A DNA stretch of 64,000 nucleotides, from contig PGYB01000012.1 in the NCBI GenBank assembly GCA_002839445.1, forward strand, positions 62,001-126,000. The letters are read 5' to 3'. Both the position numbers and the translations under genes were made by a program. This document shows positions 34,775 to 42,792 of the stretch, piece by piece (the stretch's first letter is position 1; every line of letters starts with the position of its first letter). Source of the stretch: Candidatus Riflebacteria bacterium HGW-Riflebacteria-1 (GTDB lineage Bacteria > Muiribacteriota > Ozemobacteria > Ozemobacterales > Ozemobacteraceae). A model generated the notes under the pieces. The model saw nothing but the letters and a program-made list of their open reading frames with translations, searched no databases and was not told the origin of the DNA.

Positions 34775-35589
34775 TATGGTGTTCTCCTTAGCAGTTCCTG
34801 GGTTACTCTGGCCACGATCAAACCCGATGGCAGCGCCACCCAGATCATAAGTGCCAGATGTAATCCGATCGACAGATTCGATGCGAACATGAACTGTACT
34901 ACGGCAAGTTGTGCAAAATTGTTAACCAATGCGCCAAAAACACTTAAAGTCGCCAGTCCGGTGGCGGGAAAAATTTTGCGCAGCACGGTCATCGACAGCG
35001 CGGCACTGGTTGCGCCAGCGAAAGACATCAGATGTACCGGCGACAACAGACTGCCCATAAATACCGCTGCAACCGCAGTTCGAAAAACAGCAACGGTCAT
35101 CGCTGCCGATGCCGAAATCCTCAATAACGCAAAAAGCGTCATCGCGTTGGCAAGGCCGGGCTTAAGCCAGGGCAAAAAACGCGGGAGCGGCGATTCAACA
35201 ATTTGCAGCGCGGCGGCAGAAGCGACCAGAACAGCGGTCAATGTAAGACGGCCGATCTGGCCAGCCGGACTGTTAGTTGAATTAATCGCCGGGTGCGGCT
35301 CCAGACACTGTTTTTCTAAGAGCTGCTGTTCTGCGGACTGTCTTACTGAGTGTTGCTTTTCTGAGTGTTGCTTTAATAGCTGATGTCCTGAGTGCTGATG
35401 CTCCGAGTTTTGGTGCTCTGAATTTTGTTGCTCCGAGTTCTGTTGCTCTGAGTTTTGTTGCTCTGAGTGCAGCTTCTCTGAATGTTGTTTTTCTGAACGC
35501 TGTTTTTCTGAGAAATGCTGTTGTGAGAGCCGTGTTTCTGACAGCTGATTTTCTGAGTGTTGTTGTGAGTGCTGAGATTCTGCGTTCAT
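34774..35589 (-). CDS. Gx transporter / heptaprenyl diphosphate synthase component I family, with a repetitive N-terminal extension
   Basis: 271 residues. Residues of about 110-270 are the conserved membrane core with five to six helices and the hallmark LPWLKPGLANAMTLFAL. This family is annotated Gx transporter or Hpre_diP_synt_I and is often next to NusG-II and ApbE genes. Residues 1 to about 100 are an unusual low-complexity region built of five-residue units such as SEKQH and SEQQN, encoded by 15-nt repeats. The ATG overlaps the stop of the upstream NusG-II gene by four bases, so the extension is expected to be translated. The substrate is unknown. Confidence 0.85.
   Translation of the reverse strand: MNAESQHSQQHSENQLSETRLSQQHFSEKQRSEKQHSEKLHSEQQNSEQQNSEQQNSEHQNSEHQHSGHQLLKQHSEKQHSVRQSAEQQLLEKQCLEPHPAINSTNSPAGQIGRLTLTAVLVASAAALQIVESPLPRFLPWLKPGLANAMTLFALLRISASAAMTVAVFRTAVAAVFMGSLLSPVHLMSFAGATSAALSMTVLRKIFPATGLATLSVFGALVNNFAQLAVVQFMFASNLSIGLHLALMIWVALPSGLIVARVTQELLRRTP
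35310..35585 (-). repeat. 15-nt tandem repeat tract coding a Ser/Glu/Gln/His pentapeptide array
   Basis: Around 17 units of the form TTCTGAGTGTTGTTT (plus strand) occur, with runs of near-identical copies at 35395-35475. Indels in whole 15-nt steps keep the reading frame. Confidence 0.85.
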
Positions 35590-35984
35590 CTGGTTACCGC
35601 ATCTACTTTTGAGCCGGTGTCAGCTGCAGGCTCGACAATAATGCCGTTGGGCACACAGACGAGACTCGAACTGTCGGTCCAACCCATATTTACACAGGTC
35701 TTGCAGGGGCAGGTCGACGACGCGATACGAATTCTGCCATCAGTCCCCCACTCTATCGTGGCGGCGCCGGTTTTGCCAACGACCGTAAGCGGCTGCGGCT
35801 GTGGGCCGGTAAAGACAAGTTTCTGTGGCGGCTCAGTGAAAATTCTGACAGTGCAGGCACCGCTGAAACCAGCTGGTTGCATATAATTGTGGCCGGCCCA
35901 GGCGACAAGCGAAACCAGCAGAAGCCCGATCATGATCAGCCAGTCGGTCTTTCCTGAAAATAGCGGCGGCACTTCACCGTTCAT
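35586..35984 (-). CDS. NusG domain II-containing membrane protein
   Basis: 132 residues. A single N-terminal transmembrane helix (about 14-30, WLIMIGLLLVSLVAWAG) is followed by an exported small beta-barrel. It carries the NusG-II signature SSTCPCKTCVNMGW, then LVCVPNGIIVE. The family is a periplasmic partner of ApbE/Rnf-type flavin systems in many anaerobes; its role is unproven. It overlaps apbE and the Gx-transporter gene by four bases each, forming one translationally coupled unit. Confidence 0.88.
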   Translation of the reverse strand: MNGEVPPLFSGKTDWLIMIGLLLVSLVAWAGHNYMQPAGFSGACTVRIFTEPPQKLVFTGPQPQPLTVVGKTGAATIEWGTDGRIRIASSTCPCKTCVNMGWTDSSSLVCVPNGIIVEPAADTGSKVDAVTR

Positions 35985-36976
35985 TGCGTCTTAACCTGGC
36001 TGAAAAACTGCCGGCCGGCAGTGCTCAGGTGTATTGTTCCGGTCGAAGTAAGAAAAAGAGCGGGCAGATTGCGTTCTTCAACCCAGCTGAAAGCAATGTC
36101 AGGCGGCATCGCAAATACCGCCGTGCTCAGCGCGTCGGCTGCAACCGGTTCGCTGGCAATAATTGTTACCGAAGAATAGTAATCAACCGGCCGGCCGCTG
36201 CGGGGATTCATAATATGACCGTAACGAACGCCATCAACGGTAATGAAGCGCTCGTAATCTCCAGAAGTCGAAATCGCCAGCGGCGAACGCGATTCGATAA
36301 ACGCCAGGCTGCCGTTGTCGCGCGGATCACGCACCGCGATGCGCCAGGCGGTCTTATCAGGTTTCTGCCCTTCAAACCAGATATCTCCGGCATCATCGAT
36401 CAGAAAGGCCTTGCATCCAGCTTCTCTGAGAACCCGTGCGGCTTTTTCTATGGCATAACCGCCAGCAATGCCGCCAAGATCGATCAGGCTTCCTGAAGCC
36501 AGCGTAAAGCCTTGTTCACTCCGGGCAAGCACCCGGTCGAAACCGCAGTGATTCTTGAGCAGATTGTCGATTTCATCCTGGCCGGGCAGGCGCCCTGCGT
36601 TGGAATAGAAGCCATAAGCCTTCTGCAGGCAGGCAAACGACGGATCAAAATAGCCGTCTGAAAGCTTGAAATAGTCGGCGGCAATCTGCAGAAGCGGCGT
36701 CAACGAAGATACTGCAGGCAGGCTGCCGGTCTGGTTCAGCCTGACCAGTTCCGTTCCGGCACGATAGAACGACGCCTCACTCTCGACTGCCTCAAATACG
36801 GCAAAAGCGCGCGACACGGCATTGGTTTCCCCGCCAGGAAAAGCCCTGATGGTAATTACTGTGTCCATCATGATACGACTTTCTTCATGCGGTGGTTCTG
36901 GTGTGCGAAAATATATGGCCAGCAGAATAAACAGCAAGGCAATTACGGGTAAAACTCTTGATCTGAAGTAATACAT
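35981..36976 (-). CDS. apbE: FAD:protein FMN transferase ApbE
   Basis: 331 residues from the ATG at 36976; a GTG at 37027 is in frame but lacks a ribosome site. The N-terminal hydrophobic anchor VLPVIALLFILLAIYF indicates export, with no clear lipobox. Core motifs include IDLGGIAGGYAIEKAARVL, FLIDDAGDIWFEG, DYERFITVDGVRYGHIMNPRSG (binding His) and ADALSTAVFAM. ApbE attaches FMN to Thr/Ser of flavoproteins such as Rnf/Nqr subunits (family knowledge). No acceptor protein gene is in the window. It heads the apbE-NusG-II-Gx-maf-coaD run. Confidence 0.93.
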   Translation of the reverse strand: MYYFRSRVLPVIALLFILLAIYFRTPEPPHEESRIMMDTVITIRAFPGGETNAVSRAFAVFEAVESEASFYRAGTELVRLNQTGSLPAVSSLTPLLQIAADYFKLSDGYFDPSFACLQKAYGFYSNAGRLPGQDEIDNLLKNHCGFDRVLARSEQGFTLASGSLIDLGGIAGGYAIEKAARVLREAGCKAFLIDDAGDIWFEGQKPDKTAWRIAVRDPRDNGSLAFIESRSPLAISTSGDYERFITVDGVRYGHIMNPRSGRPVDYYSSVTIIASEPVAADALSTAVFAMPPDIAFSWVEERNLPALFLTSTGTIHLSTAGRQFFSQVKTQ

Positions 36977-37048
36977 GTCAACACTTCTTCCTGAATCCGT
37001 CGCCGCGAAAACAATTTTACGGCTCACAGACAGACTTTACATATAAAT

Positions 37049-37175
37049 AATACTATTCTCAATAAATTCGTTCACGACATAAAGACTGGACACCAGAGTC
37101 GCCTTTGTAATTGCCAGCGACAGCGATTACGATTACGACGCGCAGGATGCGCCAGTGCCAGGGCGCCCGAGGATT
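37049..37175 (+). repeat. Intergenic repeat family 2, copy 2
   Basis: ATTCTCAATAAATTCGTTCA, then AAAGACTGGACACCAGA, TCGCCTTTGTAATTGCCAG, and a short array of ACGATT hexamers (37124-37141). The same block order is found at 30240. Confidence 0.6.
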
Positions 37176-37178
37176 AGA

Positions 37179-37266
37179 CTGCTCTTTAGGTGGCTCTTAT
37201 GGCCTTTAGCCATTAGAGCCACGTATCCCGCAGTCCTTAACCGGGAGTGGCTAGCCTTTAGAGCAG
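37179..37266. repeat. Nested inverted repeat capable of a branched hairpin
   Basis: The inner hairpin is TGGCTCTTATGGC (37191-37203) against GCCATTAGAGCCA (37209-37221), with one mismatch and a 5-nt loop. The outer arms are CTGCTCT (37179-37185) and AGAGCAG (37260-37266). No ORF covers it. It could be a structured RNA or a palindromic mobile remnant. Confidence 0.55.
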
Positions 37267-37302
37267 CCTATCCCGAAGGGCTCCCCGGGTCGGCGCGCCC
37301 AG

Positions 37303-37337
37303 GTGCGAGCACGAGCACGAACACGAGCACGAAAAAC
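37303..37337 (+). repeat. Hexanucleotide microsatellite
   Basis: Tandem ACGAGC/ACGAAC units (GCGAGCACGAGCACGAACAC and onward). A similar tract occurs at 50853-50904. 37338-37625 contains no recognised gene or structure. Confidence 0.75.
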
Positions 37338-37625
37338 AAATAGCCGGGCAATGCCAAAGGTATTTATAAAAGAAATAAGTGGAATTAGTATAATCTGGTG
37401 GGCCAGATCGAAACAGCATGTATAGGATACTTTGCCGCCCGCCAATAATCAACCGGCAAATGCCGTTCTTTAAGATGTATTAGCTCCACGGTAATTTGCA
37501 GCACTGTTGACATTGCAGCGTCATAAATATAATCTGGGTTTAGAAACAAGATTCGTTAAGGCAGAATTCTTGAAGCTGCGAAAGCACTTCTGACAGCCGT
37601 CTGCCGTTAATACACCTGAGATCGG

Positions 37626-38387
37626 ATGACGAATATGCAACAGCCTGAACTACTGATAATCGGACTGGTATTGTGCGGTTTCGCCGGGTATTTTTTTTAT
37701 CGCTGGTATGTGCTGCGCAAAAAGTTGATCGACATCATCGCGACGCCTACTTCCAAAATCGGCACTCTGCTCAATGCCAAAAAGAATTCGGGCAACATTG
37801 TCGAAGTAAAAGGCAAGCTGGTCACCGATGCAGATCTGCTCAAATCGCCATTCGCCAACCGCGATTGCGTTTACTATCATGCGGTCGAAAAAGACAAGGT
37901 TCGCGAAGTCTCTCAACCGGCAGGTTCACGCAGCAAATCCACGCGCATTTACTATAGCGTATCTTCAGATATGAAGAGCGACAGACAGTTCTTCATTGAA
38001 GATAACACCGGCAGAATAGCCATCGACCCGGAAGGCGCCGAAGTAGACGGCCAGGTTGTGCACAAAACGATCGAACCGGTCGGCGGCGGTGACAGCAGCG
38101 GCTTTTTTGGCAGCATGTTCGAACCCTGCGGTGAAAAAATTATCGCCGTTCTCAAGGAAGAGGCTATTCTCCCGGTCAACCGTCAGGCTTACGTTATCGG
38201 CGAGCTGTTTGTCGGCAGCAAAGGCCCTTTCATCAGCAGTTCTCCGGCGAAGGACAAAACCTTCTTCATCTCGCTGAAGACCGAAGAAGCGCTGGTCGGT
38301 GAAAGCCAGCGCGAAATGAATTTTCTGACTATCGGCTGGGCATCGTTTGCCGCAGCCGCCCTTGCGCTTATTGCCATGGCAATGTAA
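37626..38387 (+). CDS. GIDE-domain membrane protein
   Basis: 253 residues. Transmembrane helices lie at about residues 9-27 (LIIGLVLCGFAGYFFY) and at the C-terminus (about 232-252). Between them is a beta-rich cytoplasmic or periplasmic domain. KSPFANRDCVYYHAVEKDKVRE (first part SPFANRDCVYYH) and the final NRQAYVIGELF match the GIDE domain, known from eukaryotic MULAN/MAPL and from bacterial proteins of unknown role. No RING domain is present. The start could also be the ATG at 37635. It is a single gene with no clear partner. Confidence 0.72.
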   Translation: MTNMQQPELLIIGLVLCGFAGYFFYRWYVLRKKLIDIIATPTSKIGTLLNAKKNSGNIVEVKGKLVTDADLLKSPFANRDCVYYHAVEKDKVREVSQPAGSRSKSTRIYYSVSSDMKSDRQFFIEDNTGRIAIDPEGAEVDGQVVHKTIEPVGGGDSSGFFGSMFEPCGEKIIAVLKEEAILPVNRQAYVIGELFVGSKGPFISSSPAKDKTFFISLKTEEALVGESQREMNFLTIGWASFAAAALALIAMAM

Positions 38388-38491
38388 TCCTCTGACAGCA
38401 TGTAATTGCAAGCTTCGAACGTCATGATCAATATGTTTGTAAAATCTTATCAAAAAGGTTCCGGCCGTTTTTTTGTTCAGGATGTCTCTAT

Positions 38492-39694
38492 ATGTTAAAA
38501 AAATTTTTCAGCTGTCGCGTTTGTCGGGGAATCACTTCGCTGCTGCTCTCTGCGCTGATCTGGCTGCCTAATGCGCATCGCCTGTTTGATCAGCCGGAAA
38601 GCAATTATATTGCCCAATCTGGCATTGCACCAAACGCCATGGCTATCGCCGGCCGACACATTAAATTCTGGACTGACCCTGAGTTGCGCAAGGCTGAGCT
38701 CGAAAAAATGCGCTCACGCAATGCCGAATGGGACTTTATGGCGCGCTGTTTCTTTGTCTGGTCACTGGCAAACATGGGTTTGCGCGACCCTGCGCTGACC
38801 GAAACCGTCTTGCCGGTCATGGACAGCATCATCGACACAACTATCAGCCTTGAAGAACAGAATGGCATTCACTTTTTTCTGATGCCGTATTCGCGCCGCG
38901 CAGAATTTGAACTGCAACCTGCGCGCTCGATCTTTATCGATGGCGAAATTGCCCTGATGCTCGGCCTGCGCCGCCTGCTTGCCGAAAAACCCGAGTATCA
39001 GAAGCTGCACCGCGAGCGTATTGAGATCATGCTGCAACGCATGGAACAAAGTCCGGTTCTTTGCGCCGAAAGCTACCCTGACGAATCGTGGCTTTTCTGC
39101 AACAGCGTTGCACTGGCCGCGATCAAGGTTGGCGACTATCTCGACGGCACCGACCATTCAGAGTTCTTTGCGCGCTGGCTCAAGAGCGCTAAAGAGAGTC
39201 TGATCGACAAAGAAAGCGGTCTGCTGGTCTCTTCATTTGATTTTGCCGGAAAAACAGTGTTTGACGGGCCAGAAGGCAGCACAATCTGGCTGGTGGCGCA
39301 TTGTCTCAAACTTATCGACCCGGCATTTGCTGAAGAGCAGTATCGGCTGGCCACGAAACATCTTAAGACCAGCATGGGCTATTTTGGCTATGCTTACGAA
39401 TGGCCGGGTGGAATCGGGCACGATGATGTCGATTCAGGACCGATAATTCCTCTACTTAACTTGTCAGCAGGGTCAACAGGCCTGGCATTTGTTGGTGCTG
39501 CGACTTTTGACGACCGCGAGTATCTGGCAGCGCTTTACCGCTCGCTGGAGCTGGGTGCGTTTCCGGTATACGATGCTAATGGAGTTAAATACTGCGGCAG
39601 CAACACGGTCGGCGACGCAGTGCTGCTCTATTCAATGGCCCAGGGGCCAGCCTGGGAAAAGATCATGAAAGGCAGGCCGGCAGATGAGCATTAA
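38492..39694 (+). CDS. Exported protein with predicted alpha/alpha-toroid fold
   Basis: 400 residues. A signal peptide-like segment at about 12-30 (GITSLLLSALIWLPNAH) is followed by a largely helical protein. It has helix-pair spacing and a conserved-looking GGIGHDDVDSGPIIP near residue 305-320, plus WLFCNSVALAAIKVGDYLDG near 205. This pattern resembles (alpha/alpha)6-barrel proteins such as linalool dehydratase/isomerase-like or glycosidase-like families. Without a search the activity cannot be named. Its end overlaps the next gene by 11 bases. Confidence 0.6.
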   Translation: MLKKFFSCRVCRGITSLLLSALIWLPNAHRLFDQPESNYIAQSGIAPNAMAIAGRHIKFWTDPELRKAELEKMRSRNAEWDFMARCFFVWSLANMGLRDPALTETVLPVMDSIIDTTISLEEQNGIHFFLMPYSRRAEFELQPARSIFIDGEIALMLGLRRLLAEKPEYQKLHRERIEIMLQRMEQSPVLCAESYPDESWLFCNSVALAAIKVGDYLDGTDHSEFFARWLKSAKESLIDKESGLLVSSFDFAGKTVFDGPEGSTIWLVAHCLKLIDPAFAEEQYRLATKHLKTSMGYFGYAYEWPGGIGHDDVDSGPIIPLLNLSAGSTGLAFVGAATFDDREYLAALYRSLELGAFPVYDANGVKYCGSNTVGDAVLLYSMAQGPAWEKIMKGRPADEH

Positions 39695-39965
39695 CAGCCT
39701 CAACCCGCTCAAAGCGCGATTCTTTTCGGCATGGGGATTTTTTTCTCGCGGCATACTGATTATAGCAATCTATGTGATTCTGCATCTGATCGGCCTGCGC
39801 GAGTATACAAGCTTTATCAGCGGCACGACTTCTGGCGGTGCTGGCGATCTTCTTGGCATCACCTATTTCATAGCTTACTCTCTCGCGGTTTTTGTTGCGC
39901 CAGTTGCGATTATTGCCGCTCTGTTCATGAAAATATCAGCAAGATACGCCGGCGTTGAAGACTAA
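39684..39965 (+). CDS. Small two-helix membrane protein
   Basis: 93 residues with hydrophobic helices at about 18-38 (ILIIAIYVILHLIGL) and about 55-80 (ITYFIAYSLAVFVAPVAII). The ATG lies inside the end of the toroid-like gene (11-base overlap), so the two are translationally coupled and probably work together, perhaps with this protein as a membrane partner. No family recognised. Confidence 0.62.
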   Translation: MSINSLNPLKARFFSAWGFFSRGILIIAIYVILHLIGLREYTSFISGTTSGGAGDLLGITYFIAYSLAVFVAPVAIIAALFMKISARYAGVED

Positions 39966-40103
39966 TGAAGTGTGAAAATTCAGCGTATTTCATCGTTCTC
40001 ATGGATTTAGCCATTAAAGCAGAGGATCCCTTCAGGGACGCAACGCCAGACAACTTTCAGACTTGATGAGAAACAAGCTTAAAAACCTTAGAGGAGCTTA
40101 AGA

Positions 40104-40505
40104 ATGGCAAGTGCTACTTTTAACTGGTATTCACAGCTGATAAAGCCTTCCTGGTCACCGCCGGCCTGGGTATTCGGCCCGGTCTGGTCGGTGCTTTACG
40201 CGATCATCGCGGTATCTTTCGGCACAGTATTTTACCGCGCTTATCAGCGGCAAATCCCGCGCAGCGCGGCCGTGCCCTTTGCTCTGAATCTGGTGTTCAA
40301 CTTTGCCTTTACGCCGCTGCAGTTCGGGCTTAAAAACAATCTTCTGGCGGCAATCGATATCCTGTTTATTCTGGCAACGCTTATCTGGAGCCTTATCACC
40401 GCATGGAAACACGTGCGCTGGGTTGCGGTTGTCAACATACCCTACCTGCTCTGGGTAAGCTTTGCCACAGTATTACAGCTCACCATCACCTGGCTGAACC
40501 GCTGA
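40104..40505 (+). CDS. tspO: TspO/MBR-family membrane protein
   Basis: 133 residues, slightly short for the five-helix TspO family (about 150-160). Signature residues are present: SWSPPAWVFGPVWSVLYAI near the N-terminus, LNLVFNFAFTPLQFGL (family WN..W..LFF) and a C-terminal PYLLWVSFATVLQLTITWLN. TspO binds porphyrins and cholesterol-like ligands and affects tetrapyrrole or stress responses (family knowledge). GAGGAG lies 8 nt before the ATG. Confidence 0.9.
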   Translation: MASATFNWYSQLIKPSWSPPAWVFGPVWSVLYAIIAVSFGTVFYRAYQRQIPRSAAVPFALNLVFNFAFTPLQFGLKNNLLAAIDILFILATLIWSLITAWKHVRWVAVVNIPYLLWVSFATVLQLTITWLNR

Positions 40506-40554
40506 TCACAATAATTGGCGCGGATTATTCGCGAGGTTTGAGCAGGCATCACAA

Positions 40555-40644
40555 GGTGGATTCTGCGACTGCGCCCGCAAGCTGCACTCAGAGCGAAAGA
40601 AAAGGTCACAACCGTCATGCTGCGCGAAGTCGCAGGATCTCACA
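40555..40644. repeat. Inverted REP-like pair
   Basis: GTGGATTCTGCGACTGCGCC (40556-40575) faces CATGCTGCGCGAAGTCGCAGG (40616-40636), the same sequence type as the single unit at 11547-11590. Confidence 0.6.
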
Positions 40645-40730
40645 GAATGAGAATTGTCCGTGCGATCTTACGTCGGGTTGGCACATTTTTTATTTCATCA
40701 CCGAGAATTGCAGAATTTTCGTGCATGGTA

Positions 40731-40759
40731 TTGACAAACCGTGAATTCTTGAATATGCT
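40731..40759 (+). promoter_or_regulatory. Strong sigma-70 promoter before tiny ORFs and rsgA
   Basis: A perfect TTGACA (40731-40736), 17-nt spacer, TATGCT (40754-40759). Transcription would start near 40766, about 265 nt before rsgA. Confidence 0.65.
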
Positions 40760-40783
40760 TGATTTTGACGATTGCGAAGAGTG

Positions 40784-40847
40784 CATGCGCAATCAGCCTC
40801 AACACCGGGAGGTACAAATTATGACTGCAGGACGAAACAAAAGCTGA
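40784..40847 (+). CDS. Possible leader peptide, about 20 residues
   Basis: The bases from ATG 40784 to 40846 (TGA) encode MRNQPQHREVQIMTAGRNKS. The internal ATG at 40821 has a better ribosome site (GGGAGG, 8 nt spacing) and would give only eight residues. It lies just downstream of a good promoter. It could be a regulatory leader for rsgA or chance; no stem-loop attenuator was identified. Confidence 0.25.
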
Positions 40848-41032
40848 TTTTAAGCTCGTTTTCGCGCGTCACCCGGTTTTTGAGAAAAACTAAAGAATAA
40901 ATTACAGCAGCTTTGTGCTGCGACAATTCATTCGTATCTGCCGGCGACGCAACCGGTGTTTAATGCAGACAACTGACACAATCAAGCGGCTTTGAACACC
41001 CTGACCAATAAATTCAGGAATAAATAATAACA

Positions 41033-42124
41033 ATGCATACCGATCTTAAAAATTTCGGTTTCGGCTTCTTTCAGGAGCAGCACCGAATTGAAAATGAAAT
41101 AGCAATGGAAAACGTCGCGCGAGTCATATCTGATTCACACGAGATCTACCTGTTGCAGACCAGTCAGGGCGTCTGCCGCGGCTCGATGACCGGTAAAATG
41201 CGCTATAACGCGGCAGGGCGTCGCGATCTGCCGGCAGTGGGCGACTGGGTAGTTATCAGCCGCCCCGACGCACATAACGCGGTGATCGAAGCCCTGTTTC
41301 CTCGCCGCACCGATCTCTGCCGTTCGGCCGTTCAGGCAAGCGCCAGCAGTCTGCGAGCAGATGTTCAGATTATCGCTGCCAACATTGATACCGCATTCAT
41401 CGTCGTCGCAGTTGACCGTGACTTCAGTATTAACCGAATAGATCGCTACATGTCGCTGATTCTTCAGGGTGGCGCGATTCCGGTTGTGCTGCTGAACAAG
41501 TGCGACCTCATCGACGAAGAAACCTGGAAATCTCATGAAAACCAGCTCTACAAGAGACACCCGGGTGTCGAAGTAATTGCTACCAGCCTGATTACCGGGC
41601 AGGGGCTTGAACTGCTGGCAAAGGCAACGCCCTCTGGGCAGACCTGTTGCTTTATCGGTTCGTCAGGAGTCGGCAAATCATCACTGATCAACTATCTCGC
41701 CGGCGAAGAAATGATAGCAACTGCTCAGATCAGCGCAGTAAACGCGCGCGGCCGTCACACCACGACAAGCAGGCATCTGCATCTGCTGCCTTCCGGCGCG
41801 CTGTTGCTCGACACCCCGGGCATGCGCGAAGTCGCGATGTCGGATGCTGAATCCGGTGTCAGCGAAGCCTTCTCATTCATCGAAGAAGTTGCCTTGAAGT
41901 GCCGCTTCACTGATTGCCGACATGTCGACGAACCCGGTTGCGCGATAATGGAAGCTATCGAAAGCGGTCACCTCGATTACGAAACTCTGGCCAGCTACAA
42001 AAAGCTTCTGCGCGAATCTGCGCGCTTCGAGAAAAAGATCAACGAACAGCGCAAGTCAGAGCGCAGTTTTGGCAAGATGGTAAAAGAAGTTCTAAAGGTA
42101 AAGAAGCAGCTCAGAGGCTACTGA
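41033..42124 (+). CDS. rsgA: Small ribosomal subunit biogenesis GTPase RsgA
   Basis: 363 residues with the circularly permuted GTPase order G4-G1-G3. NKCD is near residue 162, the P-loop GSSGVGKSSLIN near 208, GRHTTTSRHLHLLPSGALLLDTPGMRE near 240-266, and the zinc-binding CRFTDCRHVDEPGC near 288-301. An N-terminal OB fold precedes them. RsgA checks the 30S decoding centre during late maturation (family knowledge). The ribosome-binding site (AGGA) is distant from the ATG, so the exact start is uncertain. Confidence 0.93.
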   Translation: MHTDLKNFGFGFFQEQHRIENEIAMENVARVISDSHEIYLLQTSQGVCRGSMTGKMRYNAAGRRDLPAVGDWVVISRPDAHNAVIEALFPRRTDLCRSAVQASASSLRADVQIIAANIDTAFIVVAVDRDFSINRIDRYMSLILQGGAIPVVLLNKCDLIDEETWKSHENQLYKRHPGVEVIATSLITGQGLELLAKATPSGQTCCFIGSSGVGKSSLINYLAGEEMIATAQISAVNARGRHTTTSRHLHLLPSGALLLDTPGMREVAMSDAESGVSEAFSFIEEVALKCRFTDCRHVDEPGCAIMEAIESGHLDYETLASYKKLLRESARFEKKINEQRKSERSFGKMVKEVLKVKKQLRGY

Positions 42125-42252
42125 AAATGACAATTGACTAACAACAGGACAAATTGTAGGCTTAAGCATTGAGCCCGGCAAAGCGTCTACAGGTATAAAT
42201 CCCGACCTGGGTCAGCCGGGTGCGAGGACTGCACTTTTATGAGGAAAACACT

Positions 42253-42792
42253 ATGAAATGCCCTGAGTGCGAAGCTTACATGAACGACAATACTCCTGTC
42301 TGCACCGGCTGTGGATTCGACATACACGAATTCGACAAGGTTCTGCAGATCCCGAGCGAACGAACCGGCCAGATCATGGACTGGGCCGGTGTAATCAGCG
42401 AAGAAGGGCTGACCCGCATTAACGATCGGCTACAGTCTTTCTGCGAGAGTACCGGCATGGACTATTGCCTGGTCACGCTTGCAACATCTGCGCCACGTTC
42501 GTCGCGCGAGTTCGTCTTCTGGCTGTTCAACCGCTGGCAGATTGGCGGCGAGCGGCATCTTGGCGTGCTGGTTCTGCTCTCCATGAATGAACGCCGTATC
42601 GAAGTAGAAGTTGGCAATGAACTTGAAAAACACATCACCGATGACGAAGCCAGCGGCGTTCTCGAACGCCATGCTGTGCCGTTTCTTAAAAAGGGTGATA
42701 TCGACAACGGCCTGTATCACTCGCTCGACATGCTCGGCAAAATTATCGAGCATGGTGTAACCGAGGAGAAAATGAATGCAAGCGCGAACTAG
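42253..42792 (+). CDS. TPM-domain protein with N-terminal zinc ribbon
   Basis: 179 residues from the ATG at 42253, which has GAGGAAAA upstream; the longer frame to 42220 is unsupported. Residues 1-22 are a zinc ribbon (CPEC and CTGCGF). Residues of about 40-165 are a TPM domain (GLTRINDRLQSFCESTGMDYCLVTLA and LVLLSMNERRIEVEVGNELEK). TPM proteins, in plants TLP18.3, bind Ca/Mg or have weak phosphatase activity and often accompany LemA (family knowledge). There is no signal peptide, so it is cytosolic. It overlaps the next TPM gene by 17 bases. Confidence 0.85.
   Translation: MKCPECEAYMNDNTPVCTGCGFDIHEFDKVLQIPSERTGQIMDWAGVISEEGLTRINDRLQSFCESTGMDYCLVTLATSAPRSSREFVFWLFNRWQIGGERHLGVLVLLSMNERRIEVEVGNELEKHITDDEASGVLERHAVPFLKKGDIDNGLYHSLDMLGKIIEHGVTEEKMNASAN

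Larger units (their letters stand above)
40506..41032. other. Long intergenic region with REP pair, promoter and tiny ORFs
   Basis: It contains the inverted REP-like pair (40555-40644), a good sigma-70 promoter (40731-40759), and very short nested ORFs ending at 40847. An AT-rich leader runs toward rsgA. No conventional gene is seen. Confidence 0.5.

Noticed and set aside
37303..37337. Regular short repeats considered as a CRISPR array
   Set aside because: The unit is only six bases with no spacers, so it is a microsatellite. No cas genes are present.
40676..40700. TTGGCACATTTTTTATT considered as a second sigma-54 promoter
   Set aside because: The -12 GC is missing at the required N10 spacing.
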